A stretch of 41,296 nt of DNA, taken from assembly GCA_023853785.1 (NCBI GenBank), contig JAJIRX010000025.1, positions 1-41,296 on the forward strand. The letters are read 5' to 3'. Source of the DNA: Psilocybe azurescens (taxonomy: Eukaryota > Basidiomycota > Agaricomycetes > Agaricales > Agrocybaceae). The position numbers and the translations under genes are program-made. This document shows positions 23,860 to 33,330 of the stretch, piece after piece. How positions within the stretch are numbered: the first letter of the stretch is position 1; each line of letters begins with the position of its first letter. Below the pieces are notes generated by a model. The model made no database searches. It worked only from the letters and a program-made list of their open reading frames with translations, and had not been told where the DNA came from.

Positions 23860-26290
23860 AAGGCATACGTTCTCCTTCCAAGCAACCAAGGCTTTCATCC
23901 CTGTTAACCCAGAGAGCAGTACCACATCGTAGTAAAGCCTGTAATACATTTCGCCATCTGGGTTCGTCATGGGAGGCAATGGCGCATGCGAAAGATCCGC
24001 AACGATGTTGCAAGATTGCATGTAACTCTCTGGACAATCAAAGAATAAAATCTGTGTGAGGAAGTTTTGAAGCAGAGCACAGATGACAACAAACCAGAGT
24101 CAACATCCTCCCATTTAAGACATATATTCATCTTGGGAAGAAAGGCAGCGAAGTGATAATCAACTGTAACTGCCCCCGATTTCAGCACCACTTTGTTCGC
24201 CTCTCTGGCACGGTGTTCCGCGTTTGTATGGTCGTATGGTACTGTACAGAAGCGTCCATGACAACATGCTATAAAATTTACGAAAGTCATGTCAAGTGGG
24301 GAAACTCTCGACTCACAGATATTTTTCTATGAGAACTACTGTGCTGATCCAGGACTGCACCCACGATACACTTTACAGACTATTCGAAGAACTGAGTAAC
24401 ATCAGAGCTAAAATAAAACTTAAAGATCCAAACAAGATTGCCGTGATTAGTAGGATGGAAACGCAACCCGCTGGCTTCAATTGACCAAAGCGTATATTAT
24501 ATGGGCGTTATTGTCCCTTATTGAGCCAAATTTAACATATTGGGGCTTTTCCGCATTTCGGAAACGTGGTTTTGTGGTCTTGTCGAAACGTTGGATAATG
24601 CGATCGAAATTATTAATGTATTCCGAATCCTTTAGAGATGATAAGAGAGGGAAAAAAGATATGAATGTAGTTACAGATTTCACATCGCTTTGCCACACAC
24701 ATACCTTGCAAGAAGACTCTAGCATGGATAGCGAAAATTTCAGATTCGTGAAAGTGGCCTGCATCGTGAGGATATTAGACGGGATATTTTTAACCTAGAT
24801 AAGTCGAAGATATACTCCGAGGAAGGGCAGTAACTTAAGGGAAGCCTGGAAAGAAAGGACAAGAGGGTCTTTGTTCGTTGTGGTAAGAGTATGGCGTGAT
24901 TTCTGCACATTTATTATCGAGCTCAGATACTTTCCGTGAGCGACCTATTTTAAGTACTTATGTGTCATTTCGAGTACCTGAAGAAATCATCAGATTATGG
25001 CTCAGAATCTTACTTGAAGAGCCAATCTTCGTGTAAGAGCTATTCCTTTAAAGTACAACCTGAGAGCCACTTTCAGAACGATCCTCGTGTCGTATACCAA
25101 GAGCCTTCTTCATATAATAGCGAGCTTCTTTCTCCTCATGTAGCGAGCTTTTTTGGTTGAGTGCAACTTTTTCGAGAGCCTTTTCAGTAAGAATTCAGGT
25201 TCTGCTTCACTTGGAGAGAATTGCGGTCTGCAAATTAAAATGAATGTCATGGTATTGTAAGAAAATAAGCTCATAAAGACATTTACATCTGAAAGACATC
25301 TACTGTAACGCTATGCTACCTGACTGAGTTGGGACATAGACAACTCATTCCGAATGTCTGCATCTGCTTGAGCATGCATCAACTTGCTTACAGCCTCTGC
25401 AATATAATCTTCCTGGCATCTTTACGTCGCAATCATAGTTCTTCGCCATCATTCATTTTTATGTTACATACACTTTACATTCACTGCAATCTTGTCTTAG
25501 TTCACCACGTAGCACATTCATTCTATTACTATTTTTCTTATAATATATTCCTTTTAATCTGTAAATGTCACCAACACTCAGGTGAAGTAGGACACTGCTC
25601 ATAGTAAGCTGTAAAACCACGGAGACTATAGCCATACCTAGTAGAAAATGAGAAAATTGTGTGTTGGAGTCAGGTGATGGTCGATCGAAAGTGCGTGATC
25701 TCAGTTGCACGCGAGGGTACTACAGCTAGGGGTAAGACAGGGGAAGGCCAGGCTTACACTGTACCACCGCCGGCATCAACAATCACAACACTTTCTCCAT
25801 TCTATCGAGAATTAAAAGATAACCGCAAGATAGGTTGACACTTACCTTGATAGAGATAGACAATACACCATGTTGTAGGGGCAAAATGGAGATTGGCTTC
25901 ACCTTCAGTAACAAAATAAACACGAGGATGTCCAGCCACGGTATCTGGAATGACATTTACCAATACAGCCGCCTGACACATCCGGCTCTGCTCCTCGCCC
26001 TCCTAACCATTAGGATAAGATAAAACGAAGTCGATATCTCCCTGACGGAGTCCCTTAGCGCTCATCCGCTGGCGTGTGTGTCTTGAATGTAGCTCGATGC
26101 ACACTCAAGCATGTAACACAGAAAGTCGATGAAAACCTCAAAAACCATCTTGCTCAAAGGCAGAGGAGGAATGTGCCTGGCTAAGTGCTTTTCGGAACAG
26201 ATTTTAGGGTACAGACGTAGTTTAAACCCGAAGATAAACTGAGCTACTACCGAAGAAAAAGATTTAAGAAAGAAAGAAGGGCACACCACT
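23860..26290 (-). pseudogene. Hsp70-like (actin-fold ATPase) pseudogene
   Basis: Minus-strand exon remnants occur in the order expected for Agaricomycete Hsp70-like proteins. They are about 26075-26250 (FKLRLYPK, IPPLP, YIQDTHASG), 25850-26065 (DIDFVLSYPNG, then FVTEGEANLHFA), about 25745-25800 (GESVVIVDAGGGTV, the phosphate-2 loop), 24700-24770 (HFHESEIFAIHARVF), 24490-24655 (FDKTTKPRFRN, KFGSIRDN), 24130-24265 (FCTVPYDHTNAEH) and 23885-24020 (YDVVLLSGLTGMKALVAWKEN). The N-terminal phosphate-1 loop is missing; homology stops near 26290, where AT-rich DNA begins. A TAG at 26003-26005 replaces the Trp expected after PNG, and an AT-dinucleotide change near 24495 shifts frame. The interval 24790-25740 lacks the expected middle exons. 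These are real disabling changes, not only homopolymer effects. Confidence 0.8.
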
Positions 26291-26299
26291 CTGCTATCA

Positions 26300-27205
26300 C
26301 CCTAAACTCATTGTCAGTTTCTTAAAATTATTCATGATGACCTATAAACTCCCTTTGTACTTCAAATACAAAGAAGCTTTAAATTTGTACATTGAAGGTT
26401 GACTTGTAGTTGATTTACAAAGTTCCCATGAATTCTGAACCCACTCACAAGGGGGCCCCAAGATTTCACAAACATCATGGGGTAGATATTTTTCATAAGG
26501 GCTCGTGGACCCCCTCCCTCCTTCTATATAGGGTATGGTTTTCCTATGTTTTTCCTGTATTTTGATGGCTGTGAAAACAAAACAAAAAAAAACAAAAAAA
26601 AATTCAACATATAAGGACACTAGGTGTCAGGTTTGACTTTCTTTAAACACAAATAAGGTAGCCAGCTTGTTTTAAAGAGTTTCTGAATGGGTTCAGTAAA
26701 GATATATATTAATGGTGGAATCTGTGTATATTATCTGCTCATACAAAAAATGGAATATAAATTTAACCAGTGCCAAAAACAATCTGTAAAAGTATGATTC
26801 TGGCTCATTAAACTTAAACACTGCTTTCTTGGCCTCTATTGCCCTAAAATTTTAAGCCCTCCAGAACCCCCTACCTCAGGTTACGGGCTGAAATCCCAGC
26901 CCCTCCCCAGCTAGGACTAGACAAATGTCCAGACTGCAATATGCATGAAAAATTGACTTGCAATATCTTTCCTTTTCCAAGATGCAAAATCCTACCAAAA
27001 TTCTATATTTGGTGGAGATTTATCAATGCAGAAAATAAAAATCTCTTTCAAGTACATTTTGCACTGATTTTACAAATTGCAAAATTGATTTTTGTGTTTG
27101 TTCTGATTTATGTATCCTGGTTCTCTCCACATTGATCACCATACAGCTGCTTATTGTACATCTACATGTATGAGACACTACCATTACTATTTCATACCAT
27201 GAAAA
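26300..27205. other. AT-rich gap between pseudogene and copia-type element
   Basis: No gene is supported. The composition changes sharply near 26300 from gene-like to AT-rich, suggesting an insertion boundary that removed the 5' part of the Hsp70-like gene. No terminal repeats were recognised. Confidence 0.45.
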
Positions 27206-27433
27206 TGTTGAAAAGACCAAAGCAAACAGATAAAAACTGTGAGATTGGGAGGTAAATGCATAGTGTACAATAATGTAAATACTTTACTTATATACTGTAA
27301 ATACAATTTATACTAGCTAAATTTACTCTGTAATGGAGAATTCAGTTTATATAAAAAGTTCTACATACTTGTAGTGCCACATTCAGTGCGCGGAATTATG
27401 AGAATTGAGCCGTTTGATTCCCAGATTCCAACA
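27206..27433 (-). repeat. 3' LTR of the gag-only element
   Basis: It is 228 bp, with TGTTG at one end and CAACA at the other. Read on the minus strand it starts TGTTGGAATCTGGGAATC and has a TTTATATAAAC TATA-like box, consistent with minus-strand transcription. Confidence 0.75.
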
Positions 27434-27503
27434 CACCCTTGCAAATGGCAAAATGACCAGAAAATAAGACAAAAATAAAAGAAATAAATTGTACCCTCAG
27501 AAA

Positions 27504-28302
27504 CTAAAAAGCCTCATCATCATCAGAGTCATCTTCCAAAGCAAGAGCAGCATGCCCTATAGATCCAGATTTGATGGGATGGAGGCTGGAAGAATTAGTG
27601 TAGTTGGACTGATAATGGCCTTTCTTACCACATGAAAAACAAGTGATGTGGGCAATACCATGAGAGGGAGCACCAGTAACAGCCATAGCTTCATTTTGAG
27701 GGTCCTCAGAAACTTGTGATTGGCATGGGGATATTGGTGTTGGCACTGGTATTCATTCATGAGGTGGGTGATAATGTAGGTGAGTGTATATTCACTGTCT
27801 GGGGTGGCATTGAGTGAAATAAGAAAAGAGTTGTATGAATGGGGAAGTCCTGAAGTAATGGCAAGAATGAGGTTGTCCTCAGTGACTTTCACACCTACTT
27901 CCTCAAGAAGAAATGCGATATGGTGGACATGGGCAACATAGGCAGACATGACTTCACCATGATCAAGGTGGAGACGGTGAAAACAGTGACAGAGAGAAAT
28001 AATGGTGGAGCAACCATGGGATGCATGAATATCTGAGAGTGTTTTCCAGATGACAGAGGGGTCCAGGTTACAGCAGTGAGCAACCTGGGAAGGGGTTACA
28101 CAAACAATGAGCTCCACACAAGTCTCAGATTGCTTGTGCATAAAATTCTTGACTTTCTCGGTCTGTTCAGTCCCCCATGGTGTTCTGCAGTGCCATCCAC
28201 ATAATACAATAAGCCCTTGCAAGTGAGTAAAGCTTCCATGTAAATCTTCCACTCGAAATAATTCCCATCAGTGAGTTTGTTGAAGGTAGTTTCAGATGGC
28301 AT
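27504..28302 (-). pseudogene. Copia-type gag polyprotein, frameshifted
   Basis: The minus strand starts MPSETTFNKLTDGNYFEWK, the usual opening of copia gag proteins. It continues in a shifted frame with VIWKTLSDIHASHG, EEVGVKVTEDNLILAIT, GLPHSYNSFL and ITHLMNEYQ, the UBN2-type gag core. A second shift leads to the zinc knuckle CFSCGKKGHYQSNY, in which the last cysteine of CX2CX4HX4C is tyrosine, and to an acidic end with a stop at 27504. The shift near 28180 sits at a five-G run that would read through with six. The knuckle mutation suggests genuine decay. There is no pol downstream. Confidence 0.8.
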
Positions 28303-28379
28303 GATTGTGCACTAAAAATAGATTTGATGATGGCAACAATGGTAACAATGATAAAATGATGATTCCAGCAGTGATTTGG

Positions 28380-28387
28380 CTTCTGCA
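28380..28387 (+). repeat. Left 8-bp target duplication of the MITE
   Basis: CTTCTGCA here and GTTCTGCA at 28903-28910 match at seven of eight positions. Confidence 0.65.
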
Positions 28388-28902
28388 TAGTGTTCCCAGT
28401 TCAGTTCAGAACTGAGGTTGAAACCTGAACTTCTTGAACCGAACACAAAGTTCAGTTCAAAGTTTAACCAAAGCACTGAACTGAATGTGAAGTCCAGTTC
28501 AAGGTTCAAGACAGAGAAGGAGAGTTTGAACCTGAACTGAACCGAAGATGATGTGAAGAAATTTTGGGAGATTTCTTACCCAGTACGGAGGATCTTGCCT
28601 CCAGGACAGCTCTGGATGCATTTCTTCTGATTGAAAGTTGCAGGTTGATCAGGTAAATGCCATATATGTATGGCCTTGACACCACAGCTGGCCCAAAGCC
28701 AAAATAGGTCTCAGGAGGGATTCTACAACCAATTCATACAAACCAGCAAGAAACTGGCAGGGAAGCCAGTCAAAAACAAAATACAGGACCTTTGGTTCAG
28801 TTCAGCCAAAGTGCTGAACCGAACCAAAGGTCCAGTTCAAGGCTCAGAAAAAATGGTGCTGAACTGGACTGAACTGGACTGAACTGGACTTTGGCATCAC
28901 TA
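28388..28902. mobile_element. hAT-type MITE nested in the gag-only element
   Basis: The left end reads TAGTGTTCCCA and the right end, on the opposite strand, TAGTGATGCCA, nine of eleven identical. Both run into repeats of GTTCAG/AGTCCAGTTCAG. The 515-bp insert is flanked by 8-bp repeats matching at seven positions, the target size of hAT transposons. There is no transposase. The right side carries three tandem GAACTGGACT units at 28861-28890. The insertion lies in the leader of the gag-only copia element, so it is younger than that element. Confidence 0.7.
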
Positions 28903-28910
28903 GTTCTGCA
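28903..28910 (+). repeat. Right 8-bp target duplication of the MITE
   Basis: GTTCTGCA, paired with 28380-28387. Confidence 0.65.
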
Positions 28911-29561
28911 AGAAATTCAGGTTCGACAGTGTCAGGGTTTCTCTTATTTACTTCTATTTTGATCTCATGATTGTCTTTTATCTTTTATCTTATCATTTAT
29001 CATTTATCATATCTTTTATCTTTCCTGATATCTTGATTATTCCAGAAGCTTCCATTATTACTCATTATTACTCATCATGATCTTTATTACTCATTCTTAC
29101 TCATCATTGCTTTCTTCATTACTCATCATGATCCTTCTTATTACTCATCATGGAATCTTACTTAGTAAGTCACCTCTAGAGTAGTATAAGTACTGCATGT
29201 TTTGTAGGTAGATCCCCAGCTTCAATCTCTTAGGATTTCCACTATCATTGGTGTGAACCTTCAGATCATCGATTCCTCATAAGTCTATCCTCTGCTCTCT
29301 CCTTGTCCTCTGCTCTTACTCTCTTGCTTGTCTTTGTTGGTGGCCTTGTCACACTGATTTTAGTGTTGCCCTGACAGACAGCGATTCAGCTTCGGCAAGC
29401 AAAGACAGCTCTCGACAAGCAAGGTTACGATGATGATGATGATGATAATGATTTGACAAAAGGGATTCGGCCCCCAGTAGGCAAGAACAACAAACAGAGA
29501 CAAAGAGAGTACAAGCGACGGTGAGGAACTGGCAGCAGAGACAGTTAGGGTCATGTGTTTA

Positions 29562-29786
29562 TGTTGAAAACCAAAACAAACAGATAAAAACCGTGAGATT
29601 GGGAGGTAAACACATAGCATACAATAATGTAAATACTTTACTTATATACTGTAAATACAATTTATACTAGCTAAATTTACTCTGTAATGGAGAATTCAGT
29701 TTATATAAAAATTCTACATACTTGTGGTAGTGCATTCAGTGCACGGGATCACAGGAATTGAGCCGTTTGATTCCCAGATTCCAACA
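29562..29786 (-). repeat. 5' LTR of the gag-only element
   Basis: It is 225 bp and the partner of 27206-27433. Immediately inside it, on the minus strand, the sequence TAAACACATGACCC does not start with TGG, so no ordinary tRNA primer-binding site is evident. Confidence 0.75.
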
Positions 29787-29812
29787 GATGATGTACTATT
29801 GCTCAATTTTCC

Positions 29813-30270
29813 TAGTGTTTGGAAGTTCAGTCTTAAGACCAGCAAAAGACTGGACCAAGACCGGACCAGCAGTCCGGTCTTTTGATACTTGAGGATGAAA
29901 AGACCGGTCTCCAAGACCGGTCTTTGCAGCTCAGACCGATTTGAACCGGCTATTTTGTAGCCCTATTTTTATCCTTTAAAATGACTTCAAGATCGTAATA
30001 TTTGGTTAACTTCTGGTTGAGAAATTGAATAAACTGTCAAAATTTTGTTAAAAGGGTAGAATTTGCGAAATATCTTCATAGAATTGTCAAATCTTAACAG
30101 AATATTATGTTATTGAGGTCATTTTAAAGCTATAAATATTGTCTACAACTATTACTGAGACAAAGCTGCGTATTGTTAGGTATAAGACCAGTTAAAACCG
30201 GTTAAGACCAAGACTGGTCCAGGACTGCAAAGGACCACAAAAGACTGGTCCTAAGCAGTTCAGTCCGCAG
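29813..30270. repeat. Two clusters of GACCGGTC-type words, possible MITE
   Basis: At 29836-29960 there are several AGACCGGTCT, GTCCGGTC and AACCGGC words in both orientations; a second cluster at 30180-30265 has related AAGACCAGTT, AACCGGTT and GACTGGTCC words. An AT-rich spacer of about 200 bp separates them. The left side starts TAGTGTTTGGAAG at 29813, similar to the hAT-type ends nearby, but I could not find a matching right end or target duplication. The right cluster abuts the truncated F-box gene. Confidence 0.4.
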
Positions 30271-30271
30271 C

Positions 30272-30852
30272 TCAGCGCAGCAGCTGCATGCGCCCAAGAG
30301 AGCGTAACCGCCAGCACACGCGCTCAATAGCAGCGAGGTCAGCTGGGGAGGAGATGTGCGTGAAGATCTTAACGAAGACATCGTTTGGGATTAAAATCGG
30401 GTCCATCTGTTTCATGCGTTCGAGCTTAGGCTTTAGATGGGCTTTTGGGGATGGAGATTGCGACTGGGATGTGGTTTGAGTTTGAATGTAGATTTGATTT
30501 TGTGTTTGAGTTTAAGTTTGAGTTTTGAGTGCAGTTCTTGTCAAGGATGGTGGAGATGGGGACGAAGATGGATGCAGGCTTCATTCAACGATTCGAACGC
30601 GTGATCCTGCGCTCAGCAAGGTTCTGCCCGTCCGATGTATGCTCGCATAGTTTGGTGACAGCAGGCCAACCTTCTCCTTCTCCTTCCTAGCTGTTGTTCT
30701 GTTCGAGGCTGTCGTTGTCGCCTTGGTCTTGGATCTGTACAGACGAAGGGCGTTTACGCTTCTTGCTCGTGCTGCTTTTTACGACTCTTGCCAGAAGTTT
30801 GCAACTGCACCTGGTTATCACAGCTTGAGACGCTCGTGTCCGCCGACTGCAT
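30272..30852 (-). pseudogene. Truncated F-box gene with NLS-like N-terminus
   Basis: On the minus strand, an ATG at 30852 opens MQSADTSVSSC; after a frame change in an A5 run near 30776 it continues STSKKRKRPSS, a classical nuclear-localisation type cluster. Further down, a Gln/Ser/Pro-rich linker leads to DPILIPNDVFVKIFTHIS, then DLAAIERVCWRLRSL, a good F-box (SCF ubiquitin-ligase adaptor) signature. The frame stops at 30272, directly after the F-box and at the edge of the GACCGGTC-rich repeat, so the substrate-binding part is absent. A TAG near 30690 and other breaks separate the two halves unless an unrecognised intron is present. The F-box itself is the firm part of this call. Confidence 0.55.
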
Positions 30853-31164
30853 GTATTGTAATGTCGTAGAATTGAACAATTGAGCGTCGGGCGATATAGA
30901 CGATAAAATAATCAGTACGTTGTAGTGGTGGTGGTGTGGTGGCAGTAAGAGATTGAAAGAAGGAGCGTCACGTACACATACAATAAATAGGGAAGGTAAT
31001 GCAGAGGAACCGTTATAAGAACAAGAACAAGAAGGGGGTCACTAAGAAAAGAAAGAATAAGAACAGCAACAAGTTCACGACGAAACGGGAACAAAGTAGG
31101 TCGTGTTTGGCGGTGTTGTCGGTGTTGTCGGTGGGTATTATAGATCTAATCTAATCTGATCACA
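30853..31164. other. Presumed upstream region of the F-box gene
   Basis: No gene is supported. The sequence is rich in short ACC/ACAACACC and CTT repeats on the minus strand and would hold the F-box promoter. The Ty3/gypsy element inserted at its distal end. Confidence 0.35.
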
Positions 31165-31169
31165 CGCAC
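31165..31169 (+). repeat. Left 5-bp target duplication (CGCAC)
   Basis: CGCAC directly precedes the left LTR and is repeated exactly at 40852-40856. Confidence 0.95.
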
Positions 31170-31508
31170 TGTAACGGATCGGTCATCGTGACGCGTACCG
31201 TTGACTATTTGTCATACGATTTCTCTGATATCTTTCTTTCCGGTGCCTTGCCTGGACTCTTGCACTCGTTATCATACACTCTGCCTGCTGCGGTCGTTCC
31301 TTACCTTGATTGTTTCACCTGACTTACACATTCCTTATTATTACCTTTATTTCCATTAGGACTCTTAGAGTAACTATATAACCTACACCTCTACTCGTTG
31401 AGTCCCCAGTGAATTCATAAACGTTAAACCCGTCTCTAGAGTTCCTCTGTGTGCCGATTCGCAACCCAGAACGCTTACCAAGCTACTCTGTGTCACCCAA
31501 TCGTTACA
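31170..31508 (+). repeat. 5' LTR
   Basis: It is 339 bp, starts TGTAACGGATC and ends AATCGTTACA. A TATA-like ACTATATAACC occurs at about 31374-31384, a plausible promoter for the element. It appears identical to the 3' LTR. Confidence 0.97.
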
Positions 31509-31665
31509 TCTTTTGACGCTTCTACACAAAAACCTCTCTCTACCTCTCTGATTTATCGTTGCTCGCTGTTCGGAACCTCGGCCTGATCAACCGTACCACC
31601 AACACTTGCAACACTAGACTTATATTTCTGTTTCTATTATCTTCGTAAGTTTTCATTATCTAAAA

Positions 31666-32848
31666 ATGTCATTTATCTCTTCTAGTCAGAACCCCCACAA
31701 GTATACCCTTCGTCGTCGAGCTGGAGGCGCAGTTGCCAAAGCTGAATCCATTCGCGACATTCCTTCTCTGGCGGAAGCCACCCCGGTTCAAGGCCGTGGG
31801 AGTGAAGCCGGAGCAGAGACCTTAGTCGACCGCAACAGCGGGAACGACTCCGACAGTCCGCGACGCTCGTACAGCGACGTTCGCGGCGTCAGAGACCTCC
31901 CTCTCCCACCGTTAGTAATAATGGTGCTGAGGCAAACCCCAGCATGCCGCCGGTGATTAATCCCGGGCTGCTGAGAGAGACAAGTACTATCGTACCAGAC
32001 TTAGATACTCTTGTCATAGATTATCCTGTTGATCAGGTGTCACCAGAACTGGCTGACAGTTCTGATGAGAATAATGAAGGGGTTTGGACTGAAGTCAAGC
32101 GCAGACGTGCGCCGTAGCCCAGAACTGGTGGCCAAGAAGGTCAGTGAGAATCATGGCTCCAGTATGAAAGCCAAGGGGTTAGAGCCCGAAAAGGCTGTTG
32201 CTGTAACTGAAGCAACTAAAGCCCTGACTGCGGAGCAGCAGGAACAAATTTCTCGCCGGTACAAAAATATAGAAAAAATTCCGGCCGAAGAATCACCTTC
32301 TCGAGGGGAAGGAACATCCAAGAATAAAGGAAAAGCCGTTGATCCCCGTGAATTGGGGTGCGGTTCAACTAAGCGAGGAAGAATTTGATGAGGACGCGCA
32401 ACGTGCCGCTCTGGAATCTTTCAGATTGCAAAGGAGAAGGACGTTCCTCCCCATGTGGAACGATCCGAGCCTGACCGGCAGGGATAAGGGGCGGGAGAAG
32501 TCTCGACCACAAGAAGAGACCACATCCCAACAGGTCTCAGCTAATGTTGACGTATCACGTAGTCATGCCAAACAAGCGCCGGTCAACATACCTGCAGAAC
32601 GTAAGTCCAAAAAACCAAAGAATGCGATGCCGACGGCTGTCCAGCCTGTTGCACAAGTAGCACCTAAGAGCTACATTGGTATTGCCTTGAAGAAGCTCCG
32701 ACATCTAGATCGCACTGCACGGAAAAATAATCGTCATTCAGAGTCTGAAGGGGACCCTTCCAGTTCGGACTCATCAAGTTCGACGTCAAGCAGCTCTTCT
32801 GGTTCCTCGCGGTCGCCCAGTCCGACTCCCTCAAAGTCCACTACTTGA
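31666..32848 (+). pseudogene. gag: gag N-terminal region, frameshifted
   Basis: After a 157-bp leader the first ATG opens MSFISSSQNPHKYTLRRR. The coding trace changes frame near 31910, 32110, about 32350 and at 32848, covering an acidic segment (VIDYPVDQVSPELADSSDEN), Lys-rich segments and a serine run. The composition (charged, Ser/Pro-rich, disordered) is typical of the poorly conserved gag N-terminus. It lies directly upstream of an RS-rich basic stretch and the capsid. Confidence 0.7.
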
Positions 32849-33330
32849 AAAAGAAGAGGTCGCGATCTAAATCCAGCAATAAGAGGTCTAAGAAACATAG
32901 ATCTCGCAAATCGCGATCCCGGAGTCGTGGTAATTACAAAGTGTTCCGTCCACGAGAATACAAAGGAAATGCTGATATTAGGGAGTATCATCGATTTGTA
33001 AAAGAAGGTGCATCCTACATTGCGGATAGTCGCATTCCAGGACGAAGAGCCTGTTCAGCTCTGTCGCATTTTATGTCCGGAAAGGCGTATGATTTCTATA
33101 CCCAGAAGGTCTCTATGACCGAAGAAGATTGGTCTCTTGAGGACTTCTTCACTGAGTTATTTAATTATTGCTTTCCATTAGACTACAGAATGCGTCTCAG
33201 GGAACGCTTAAATCGTTGTGTTCAAGGAACACGATCTGTGACTGCATTTTCATATGAGCTGGAAGAACTATTCAATATGATTGGATCAGTAGATGACCGG
33301 CTTGAGTGTATTCACTCTGGAACGGTCTGA
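32845..33330 (+). CDS. gag: gag capsid domain with RS-rich leader
   Basis: The frame begins with a basic RS-type stretch (KKKRSRSKSSNKRSKKHRSR), which could act in RNA binding or nuclear localisation. It is followed by the Ty3/gypsy gag capsid (Retrotrans_gag type): FRPREYKGN, SHFMSGKAYDFYTQKV, FFTELFNYCFPLDYRMRLR and SVTAFSYELEELFNMIG. The capsid packs genomic RNA in cytoplasmic particles. The frame ends at 33330; the rest of the capsid continues from 33306 in another frame, where LWNGLKDSIQASLW matches the conserved end of the domain. The overlap shows a one-base shift near 33310. Confidence 0.85.
   Translation: MKKKRSRSKSSNKRSKKHRSRKSRSRSRGNYKVFRPREYKGNADIREYHRFVKEGASYIADSRIPGRRACSALSHFMSGKAYDFYTQKVSMTEEDWSLEDFFTELFNYCFPLDYRMRLRERLNRCVQGTRSVTAFSYELEELFNMIGSVDDRLECIHSGTV

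Larger units (their letters stand above)
27206..29786 (-). mobile_element. Non-autonomous gag-only copia-type LTR element (TR-GAG-like)
   Basis: Direct repeats at 27206-27433 and 29562-29786 begin TGTTG and end CAACA, the short inverted termini expected of LTRs. Between them, the only coding remnant is a minus-strand copia-type gag that stops about 70 bp before the left (3') LTR; no protease, integrase, reverse transcriptase or RNase H is visible. The total length is about 2.58 kb. The LTRs are roughly 93% alike by eye and differ almost entirely by transitions and small indels. The flanking pentamers (GAAAA left, GATGA right) do not match, so the target duplication has been lost or the copy is recombinant. 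An internal MITE occupies 28388-28902. The element needs enzymes in trans. Confidence 0.75.

Noticed and set aside
29787..29791. Target-site duplication for the gag-only element
   Set aside because: GATGA does not match GAAAA at 27201-27205.
31509..31530. Primer-binding site after the chromovirus 5' LTR
   Set aside because: The sequence does not begin with TGG and no complement to it was seen in the LTR, so neither tRNA priming nor self-priming can be claimed.
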